DNA of 64,000 nt from Aquanectria penicillioides (taxonomy: Eukaryota; Ascomycota; Sordariomycetes; Hypocreales; Nectriaceae), in assembly GCA_003415625.1 (NCBI GenBank), contig PYIU01000011.1, positions 2,395,043 through 2,459,042 of the forward strand. Direction: 5' to 3'. The position numbers were made by a program, and so were the translations under genes. Shown piece after piece: positions 56,206-64,000 of the stretch (positions within the stretch are counted from its first letter, which is position 1; the number at the start of each line of letters is the position of its first letter). The notes beneath the pieces were generated by a model. The model had not been told where the DNA came from and did no database searches. It saw only the letters and a program-made list of their open reading frames with translations.

Positions 56206-58734
56206 ATTGTACGCACAGCATCAATTACATTGCTAACTACTACCTACTTATACGGATTGCGGATAACCTAGCTTGTATTATGAAATCTAGCATAGAAGTG
56301 CAAGTCTAACGGTTCACTTGTTTGAAGTATATTCAGTTGAGAGTACAAGGTTCTGAGCTATCGAGGCAGCAGCATCGTCAATGGCCAACCGCTCATGGCC
56401 TTTGATGGTGGTCGCCAGGGGAGGTAGGGGCCTGGCCCACTGCATAGCCCAAGGCGCCCCTTGGAGGCGGCGTTGTTGGGCGACTCTGTTCAGTGACTAC
56501 AATACTAGCAGGCTACTGTGATAGTGTCGAGAAGAGGGTGTGAGAGATTGTTCGTGGCAGTCTCTGTTCGCTAGGTTTGGGTCGCACCTTGGATTGCGGA
56601 TCTGTAGGTGTTCCCAACATGCTTGATGCACCTTCCAAGCACATTTGGATGAGATGATCCCCGCAGTCTGTTGGTGCCATAACGGAGTGTGCCAGGACTT
56701 GGTGCGCGGTTCCAGTGCTTCCAGGCTGTCAGTGAGCTGGAATTGAGCTATAGGGGTGATGCAGTGCGCCTGACCTCAACTCTCGCTTCGCGGCGAGCAA
56801 ACACATACCTGGTTCGTCAATGGATTTATCCCTGCCGTAGGCCAATACTCCTCAGATCAGCAGTTTGAACGATGTGCGTCCTGTAAGATCGCCCTGCAGC
56901 GTTTGCAAATGCCGGTGCAGATCGATCAGTACTGGCTGCCACCGATCAAACACGGGAGTCTGGCAACCATAGATTGTTGGGTCGCTGCGAAAAAGCCGTC
57001 GCAGGAGCCGGAGGAAGGCCCTATAAAAGGGAAAAGATTTGGGCAGTTCAGAAGCGACAAAGACATGATGCAGCGTTCGGGCTTGATACGTATGCGGTCC
57101 ACTTCTGCGTGGAGCGCTGATCTTTGTGGCGCAATGCAGGATCGCAATGCAGTCTCGATGCCTAGATACCGTATTGGCTTGTGATAGAGGTACCGGTGTT
57201 CTGGTACCTTACATTGATCGCAAGGGGACTACTCGGATTGAGCCAATAAGAAAAGCTCTTTCCCATATACTCATGCCATGTAGCGATGTCTGTCTCATTT
57301 TTCCCACCATTTCCTCAAAAAGCTATTTTCTGTGCAAGCCCAAGGGTTAGAAATGTTGCCGGGGTACCTCTTGCCTTTGGTATAGATACATCAAATGCCA
57401 CATGTTTTTAGCTGGCCTGATTGTATCTCGTAAGTATCTTGCCACATCGCCATACCAGGGGGAACCACGACTGCAATTGACATTTCTGACCCTCATAGCT
57501 ATATAGTATAGCCTGTAAAGTAGCCGAATTTGTTGGGTTCTTGCGGGATGTCCAAGGAGAACACGTCATACAGGCACTATATATGCCCGCTCTCGGAGCA
57601 GACAAAGCCAGAAGTCTGAGAATTTGTCACGGGGGAGGGTGTCAGTTTAGAGATCCCCCCTCGTAGTCCCTTTTCATCCGATACCGGCCTTGGTGGCCGA
57701 GACTGTGCTCAGCTCGTATTGTCTATTTTAGGCTTATGAGCAAGTTCACGCCTGTTAACATTGCTTGCAGTTGTTTATGTTGCTTGAGGCCATTGTATTT
57801 ATCTACGCACGCATCGGTCGATGGGGAAGACGAGTTGACCTTCTGAAGGATCGGCGACAGCCGGTCAGCCAGGAGCCTTCCCAAGCAACTGCGAACAACT
57901 TGGAAGAACGTCAGAGCATCTGATCAGAAGCTCTGGAGTGTCCCTTAAGGAAAAGAAAGAAAAGAATATAAAGCGGAAAGTCATAAATAAAGGAATGTCA
58001 TACGGGGCTGCACCGGGACTTCAACAGAGTCCAAATGCAAGGAATTCAGGATTTCACTGTTCATTTACTATGTCTCTGTGGTCCCTTTTATCTTCCTTGA
58101 CCTCCCTGATGACAGGTTGATCCACATTACCCTAGACCACCAACTCAATGGCTTCAGATTTGGTACCTAGAGGCAGATATTTAGTATTACTAGTTTCCAG
58201 GGGCAAATATTTGTCATCATGGACTCCAGTGTATAGAGGCGATTCACCATCAGAGGCTCTAGCGAACGGAGGTTACAGAATAGTGCTCTAGGCTGTGCAC
58301 ATCAAGTTGGGTATTCTCTGGCGTTGCTGTGTAGTATTAAAGATGTTGCTGTATATACGAAATGGCACGGCCAGTGCGAGCATCATGGGATTCGTAGAGT
58401 GACTTTTGCCGAAGCCAAATCTAGAGCCGTAAGTTCCTATCACGGGCGAAACCACACGATGTACAGTACAATTTGAAGTCATTCGATGTTCCCACAATTC
58501 TCTAGTTTAGCCCACAACCGCGGTTTCCCACATTGGGGATATCTGGGGTAACGTAGTGCAGTCCAGCTACCCCATGGGCCATTCGTACGCGGCCCTCCAA
58601 GTTCACTTCAGCCAAAGCTAGCATCCCTTAGTTTAGCTAAAGGGGCTTGCATGACTATATAAAGGCCTTTCTACCTACTGTATCCGGGAATTATCTCGGG
58701 TTACTCAAGCCATTGAACCAAGCAAGTTTACAAC
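56206..58734. other. 2.5-kb region without genes
   Basis: No supported gene, tRNA or repeat. Open frames at 56903-57350 overlap on both strands. The last 100 bp hold a TATA box for the transporter gene. Confidence 0.5.
58656..58663 (+). promoter_or_regulatory. TATA box of the transporter gene
   Basis: TATATAAA, 72 nt before the transporter ATG (58735), at a plausible promoter distance. The gene itself is now broken. Confidence 0.5.
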
Positions 58735-60525
58735 ATGTTCCACGTAAAAGAGAAGAAGCCCGCCAACGAGGTGGAGCATCAGGAAGCTGTCGATGACAGA
58801 ATTCAGTCAGCATCCAACCTGTTCACTGATGCCGCCACCAGAGGCCAAGGCCTTACAGGATACGAGTCCTTAACGGCGTGGCGGACTGTAAAGAAGTTCA
58901 AGCTCAATGCCATTTATTGCTTCCTCGTCACGCTCAGCGCTGCTACGGACGGATACCAAATTGGGTTCGTATCCCATTCACTCAAGGAACATCGGCGATT
59001 CCTAGTCTAACCTCCGAGTAACAGATTGCTTGGCACCATCATCGCGAATGCTGGCTTCATTAACAAGTTCGGTACTGATCGTAACGCAGATGGTTCTCCC
59101 GCACTCGAGTCCTCGATTCTGAGTGCTTGGTCCGTGATCGGCTCCATTAGACAAATCGTCGGCATGACCACACTGCCTTCCCTGTGGAATCGATATGGAA
59201 GAAAGGCAGCCATGTACTGCTATTGGCTTCTCCTTGCCATCGGCGTCGCCACTGAATGTGCCTCTCCAAATTGGCAGGTCTGGCTGGTGGCCAAGCTGTT
59301 CGGTGGTATTGGAGTTGGCTGTATGCAGTCAACTATTCCCACCTACATTTCCGAGGTTGCGCCAATCCGCGCACGAGGTGCCTTTCTCATGTGCTACAGT
59401 CTTTGGTGGATCATCGGCCAGTTCTTCGCTCCCGTCGCGATGCAGGTCCTGTCTGAAAACGACCCAAACAACTACCTGACGCCGGTCTATACGCAATGGT
59501 CTCAGATTGGTCTCATGTTCATCATCTACCTCAGCATTCCAGAATCACCTGCTTGGCAGGCTTCCAGGGGAAATGCCGAGGCGTCGAAGAAGCTCCTGCT
59601 CCAAATTTACCGGGGAGTTGACGACTTTGACGTTGATCATCAGTATAACCTCCTCGTCATCAACATTGAGCACGAACGCGCCGTCGCCATAGAGCAAAAC
59701 AACGAGAAGTAGTACGCCATCTTCAAAGGCCGCGATGGAGTTCGAACTTTGATTTCCTGCTGGACGCTGATGACACAGCAATTCATTGGTCTTGGTGTTT
59801 TTTTTCGTTTACGGAACCCATTTCTTCCAGCAAGCCGGCGTTGCAGATCCCTTCAACGTTACCTGAATTACTTCCGGGATCAATATCGCAGCGACCATTG
59901 TGCTTATTTACCTTGCTGATACTGTTGGACGCCGTTGGATGGCTTATAGCGGCACCACGTTGTGCATGGTTTGCAATGTTGCTGTCGGCATTCTCGGTGT
60001 TGTTCCCACTGGCAACGTCTCTGATAAACTACTTGTTTTGTTTTCGTGTTTCTGGAGTGAGTTATTTATCATAAAAAATAATATCCATTACTAACATAGT
60101 ACACAGATATCGGACTTATCGCAAACGGTGCCTCCGGATGGGGTTTCATCGGTGAGATATCATCTCAGAGACTGCGACCCTACACAGCTGGTTTTGCTGC
60201 TGCGTCTACATGCGTTGTCGGCATCGTCATGGGAATTTTGATTCCCTACATGGTCAACACGAACCAATGGAACTGGGGCCTCAAGACTTGCTGGTTCTTC
60301 GCCGGCGTCGGCCTTCCTTTCACAGTGGCCATGTGGTTCCTGATCCCCGAAACGGCTGGGTATGTGTTGCCAAAGAGCCTTGCATCTAATTTTCTGACCG
60401 CTTGTTGCAGTCGCTCCGCTTCTGAACTTAATGAATTGTTTGAGCGAAAAGTCAAGCCGTGGCGATTCCACACAACCGTTACGGCTACTCAACGTATCGC
60501 AGGCGTTGACAAGGAAGAAATCTAG
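58735..60525 (+). pseudogene. MFS sugar transporter (lactose/maltose permease type), broken
   Basis: Exon 1 (58735-58964) joins exon 2 (59025) over a 60-nt intron, giving ATDGYQIGLLGTI. Sugar porter signatures follow: WNRYGRKAAMYCYW, a PTYISEVAPIRARGAF motif, IPESPAWQASRG, then LADTVGRRWMAY and a final WFLIPETAG. The start of TM7 is reached after a TAG at 59710-59712 (before YAIFKGRDG). An extra T in a run of eight (59798-59805) shifts the frame, and a TGA lies near 59862 in FNVT-stop-ITSG. Two later introns (about 60057-60106 and 60361-60410) still look functional. Without the lesions it would be a 12-helix plasma-membrane sugar uptake protein of about 530 residues. As written only six helices can be made. 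Confidence 0.9.
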
Positions 60526-61200
60526 TGTCATTCTAAGATTTTGTTGGCGTCGTTGAAGAGTTATCTGAGATCATCGGATTCATCTCCATTTGTAATGACG
60601 TCAAAAGTTGTGGGCAGTATGGGCGGAATCTAGGGCAGTCTAAACGTTACATCCTGTCAGTGGCAGTCAAGACCGTCCCACGTAAATCACAAACAGTTTC
60701 TCAAATGAATTTAATTCTCTTATGTCTTGTTCTTTCTCTCATTTTTGTTGAAACGTGATATATTTCTTTTCCAGCGCTATCATCATTCATGCACCAGGGG
60801 CGCTTGTATCGCTCGTGGAACAGTCAACTTATGGACGGGATAAGAAGAGTGCGTTAAGGCTCACCGCAAGCCCGGCACCTATTTGCTGCGAGCAAAATAC
60901 TTCAGAGCCCTGTCGATTTATTAAAACGAGCTAGGTATCCTTTTAATCACTATAAATGACAGTTGGATGTAACCCTGCACGTAATTCATGAGGACTGATA
61001 CACTCTGCGACTTTCAATCTAAAATTTTGATATTTCTTTGTCGTTTTATTTGATAGGTAAAGCAAGGAATAGCTTTAGATTCTAAGAAATTAAGTAGGTG
61101 CATTACCCTCCTCCATCTGTTCCCCGGTGATTCATCTGCTTAAAACTGAATCACGTCACATCCACTCCGTCGAAGCTGAAATCAGCTCCATATCAACATT
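60526..61200. other. Intergenic, convergent 3' region
   Basis: About 0.7 kb between the converging transporter pseudogene and the terminal membrane-protein gene. No feature was seen. Confidence 0.5.
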
Positions 61201-63638
61201 TTACCGCTGTCTCCCTCCATCGAAAAGCCTGCTTGCTCTCCTCTCGCCCCAAGTCATCATTTTGACCACGGGTGATTTGATTGTTTCCGCCGGTGTATGC
61301 TGTGCCACATCGCCCTCTAGTCCAAAGCCAGGCTTGGCCTCTCCGCCAACGTCTCGCACCATGCCAAAGCCGACCTTGACCTTTTTGACTTTGGGATCGT
61401 CTTGCCACTGCACGGCATTCAAACTCTGGCCTCGAGTTACTGCCACGAAGGCTGAAAAGCTGGTGTCGCGAATGACTCCTTCGGTGCGTATCGCGCTGAC
61501 GCCGAGAAACACGGCAATGATGGCCAGGACGATTGCAATAGCATACACTATCCACAGGTCGAAAACGCGGTAGTGGTAACAGTTGGTGGTTCTCTCCTTT
61601 GAGCAGCTGTACATGGTCTCGCTGTTGCTTCCACCTGCCCCGGCCATCTTTGCGGGATCGTATGCCCACGAGACAGCTAAGAACTGCGAGTCGGATAGCA
61701 TGGAAAGCACCATTTCTTCAAAGACCTCTTCAACCTCTCGTCTGAAATTGTCAACGGCCAGGTAGTGACGGCGGTCGAGAAGTCGGGAAGCAATCGCTCC
61801 GGTGTTTGCAATGCTGCCTTCTAGGGTTACGTTTCCTTGCAGAATAGTTCGATATTTCTTCGCCATGGAGTGATATGCTCCGACTCTTCGGTATTTCTGG
61901 ACCTCCCAAGGGAAAATATAATTGCTCGCGGGTGTTGCCACAGCCTGGTCATCTAGCTCTTCATTCTCGGCAACGGTCGTGTTTGGGAGGTATCGCGTGT
62001 TGACGACCCGCTCCATGTTTTTCCGCTCAAGCACCTCGTGAGACTGAATCCCGTTCCTGAAATTAATCTGGACCTTGTAGTCCATCTCAAAGAGCTCGCA
62101 ACCTATGAGATTTGGGGTGTAGGCGTCTTCTGCCCAATCTGGACTCGTCTTGGAATCTGGCAGCTTGTCAGATGTCCTGTTGCCCACGGCGTAGCCAATC
62201 CATAGAACGGGTTCCGTCCTAAACGCGCCCAGGTTTTTGGGATAAGGTGTTGAAATGTTGGGGTTTCCGCGGTCGCCAGAGGGGGCCTGCGGCCTCAGAT
62301 AATCGCCTCGGTCGGTGACGGCGTTATAAGTATAGTTACCGGCTGGCACGATAGAACCAAATAGATCATCCGGCGCCTCTGCCCCCAGCCGTGGGAGGGT
62401 GTTCACCTTGCTCTTGGCTCCTGAGGCGACGTTTGTGCAGTTATAGCCAGGGCCACGAAACTCGATGGTGACGGAGCAGTTCCATCCCTGGCCGCAAATA
62501 TTCACAGCGGCACCCTCTTGCGCCAACGCTCGATGAAGGTATCGACTGTTCATAGCAACCTCTTCGAATTGAGTACTGGTACTGTCCCAGTAGTCAAAAG
62601 CTGTTTCGTTGGCCGGGTTCGGTGGATTTACAACATCAGGCATGGTTGTGTTCCACAACGAGACCGATAGTTGATTACGGCCCAGGTTGGTTTTCGTGGG
62701 GTGCGCCAGTCATTAGTTTCCTCGTGTGTAAAATTAAGAGTTTGAACGCCGGGGCATGTCGTGTTTTGATGTACCGTTCTGGGCATAACCGTGAGGGTGG
62801 CCGACGTCAAAATGACGACCAATGGAGTCGACCAGATGTATATGGCAAGACAGAGAGCTATCTTGGCGCTCCTAAAGGCTTCCCAGTGTAGCAAGGCCGT
62901 CGGGTCTTCGGCGGCGGCAAAGAGCGAGTCGACAGCTCCGAGGGTTAGAATCTTTCGACGGACAATCATCCACACGCGTTGGCGATAGGCGAGGATAGCC
63001 GATGTGACGAGGCTGGTTTTGGAGATGAAGGACAGCAGAGTTCCGTAGCGGCTCATCTGGAACTGGTTATCTGCCTCTCTCCCGTTGAGATGGTGGTAGA
63101 GGCCGTGGTGTGCGCCAGCAAACCCGATTCCAATAATCAAAAAGGCGTACATGCTCCATTCCGACGACCACCAGTTCCTTACCCGATGAAACATCATCGG
63201 TTGCTCTGGGGGCGGCGGGGTTGGAGGACCTTGAGGCGGCGGCACCTGTCGCTCCCGCACCCCATCATCTTGGGGATAGGAGTTGAGGAGGCCCATTAGA
63301 CTGTCGCCGCTTTGGTGATACGTGGGAGGGTTTGGGCTGGGCGGGTCTTGGATCGGAGTCCAGGCCGTCGGCGGGGACGACAATGGATGTTGATAGTCGG
63401 TGGGAGGTCTAGCAAAGCGCGGCTGCTGCGATTGAGGTGGCGATTGAGGTTGTGACTGAGGTAGCGACTTAGGTAACGACTGATGTTGAGGCTGGGAGGA
63501 TTGTCCCATCCACGGGGAATGCGGAGTGGGAGGCGAGCTGACGGAAGAGACAGACCTGGGCGTCCTGGAGGTCGGCATTGGCCTTATGCCCATATACTGG
63601 CCGGATTGCCAGTCGGCGGTGTGGTCGTTGTGAGCCAT
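61201..63638 (-). CDS. Telomere-adjacent fungal membrane protein, one frameshift
   Basis: The start is the ATG at 63638 (an upstream TTG at 63668 is open but unlikely). The N-terminal 150 residues are Pro/Gln/Ser-rich and probably disordered. Three membrane helices follow (IGIGFAGAHHGLYHHL; TSLVTSAILAYRQRVW; ALCLAIYIWSTPLVVIL), with LTLGAVDSLFAAAEDPTALL between helices two and three, a family hallmark. Then come a large glycosylated Cys-containing loop (SVSLWNTTMP, ICGQGWNCSVTIEF) and a last helix (LWIVYAIAIVLAIIAVFLG). The frame breaks at about 62691-62694 (AAAA on the coding strand): the first part stops at 62628, and the second resumes one base away to the stop at 61201. One extra A would join them. 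Fungal databases often label this family formylmethionine deformylase-like, which the sequence does not support. Function unknown. Confidence 0.78.
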
Positions 63639-63884
63639 TATGAGCCCTTGTTTGTTCAGCAACGCCAAAAACCAATATCCATAGTCTCACTCACGTCTGC
63701 TGGCGTCTGACAGATGGAAATGAAGAGAGCCTAGAGTGGGGAAAGGGAAGCATCGCAGGATTATGTGGCAGGCTCCAAAGCCCAGTCGCAGGGTGGCACA
63801 CGAATGCAATTGCGCCTACCAGGGCCCCAGCCTCTACAGCACCGAAACATACATTAGTAGTCTGGTTTGAGCCGCATGGAGAGT
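63639..63884. other. Short subtelomeric spacer and promoter
   Basis: Only 246 bp of unique sequence lie between the last gene's start codon and the telomere repeats. No degenerate telomere repeats, X/Y'-like elements or satellite arrays are present. Confidence 0.7.
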
Positions 63885-64000
63885 TTAGGGTTAGGGTTAG
63901 GGTTAGGGTTAGGGTTAGGGTTAGGGTTAGGGTTAGGGTTAGGGTTAGGGTTAGGGTTAGGGTTAGGGTTAGGGTTAGGGTTAGGGTTAGGGTTAGGGTT
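63885..64000 (+). repeat. Telomere repeat array (TTAGGG)n
   Basis: About 19 perfect head-to-tail TTAGGG units running to the last base of the window. The orientation, G-rich strand 5' to 3' rightward, marks this as a right chromosome end. No variant units were seen. Confidence 0.99.

Noticed and set aside
1..64000. CRISPR arrays, bacterial operons, rRNA genes
   Set aside because: Telomere repeats, spliceosomal introns and fungal gene families show nuclear fungal DNA; no direct-repeat/spacer arrays or rRNA were seen.

Overview
The window is the right-hand end of a chromosome from a filamentous ascomycete. It finishes in an unbroken run of TTAGGG repeats (63885-64000), G-rich strand toward the end. 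Genes have short (about 49-72 nt) GT-AG introns, and one transposon carries RIP-type C-to-T/G-to-A decay. The gene families (NACHT NLR, fungal P450s, Zn2Cys6 regulator, Ecm33-like wall protein, SET/TPR protein) suggest a Sordariomycete, perhaps Hypocreales; that last step is inference.

Layout. 1-505: C-terminal end of a protein kinase. 1393-6898: a complete but RIP-destroyed Ty1/copia element on the minus strand, with 259-bp LTRs and a perfect 5-bp target duplication. 7854-10722: convergent P450 and short-chain dehydrogenase. 13912-15952: membrane protein with one frameshift. 17662-20720: esterase-NACHT NLR-like protein; a decayed copy of its 3' end lies near 11.5 kb. 21245-26685: divergent, intact oxidosqualene cyclase and P450, a probable two-gene triterpenoid locus. 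27.6-31.5 kb: ruins of a serine carboxypeptidase and a Zn2Cys6 regulator. 31729-32825: intact pectate lyase. 34403-37394: divergent, intronless acetolactate decarboxylase and catabolic-type acetolactate synthase (acetoin pathway, bacterial in style). 39358-45473: Ecm33-like GPI protein and two small secreted proteins. 46236-48194: TPR-SET protein. 49697-51890: secreted hydrolase broken by a 155-bp TA-flanked MITE. 53352-56205: broken GH78 rhamnosidase abutting a GH3 fragment. 58735-60525: broken sugar transporter. 61201-63638: membrane protein whose start codon is about 246 bp from the telomere repeats.

Two pathways can be proposed. The cyclase and its P450 would make and oxidise a triterpene. 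The synthase and decarboxylase would convert two pyruvate to acetoin through 2-acetolactate. The pectate lyase, rhamnosidase, GH3 enzyme, sugar transporter and secreted proteins fit a plant- or host-associated lifestyle, but many of these are decaying.

Two kinds of gene damage must be kept apart. Several genes carry stop codons at apparent Trp or Gln positions, as C-to-T/G-to-A change gives. Several others differ from an open frame only by a one-base indel in or beside a homopolymer, which could equally be assembly error. Exon structures below come from reading splice sites and frames by eye; family assignments come from recognised motifs, not database searches.
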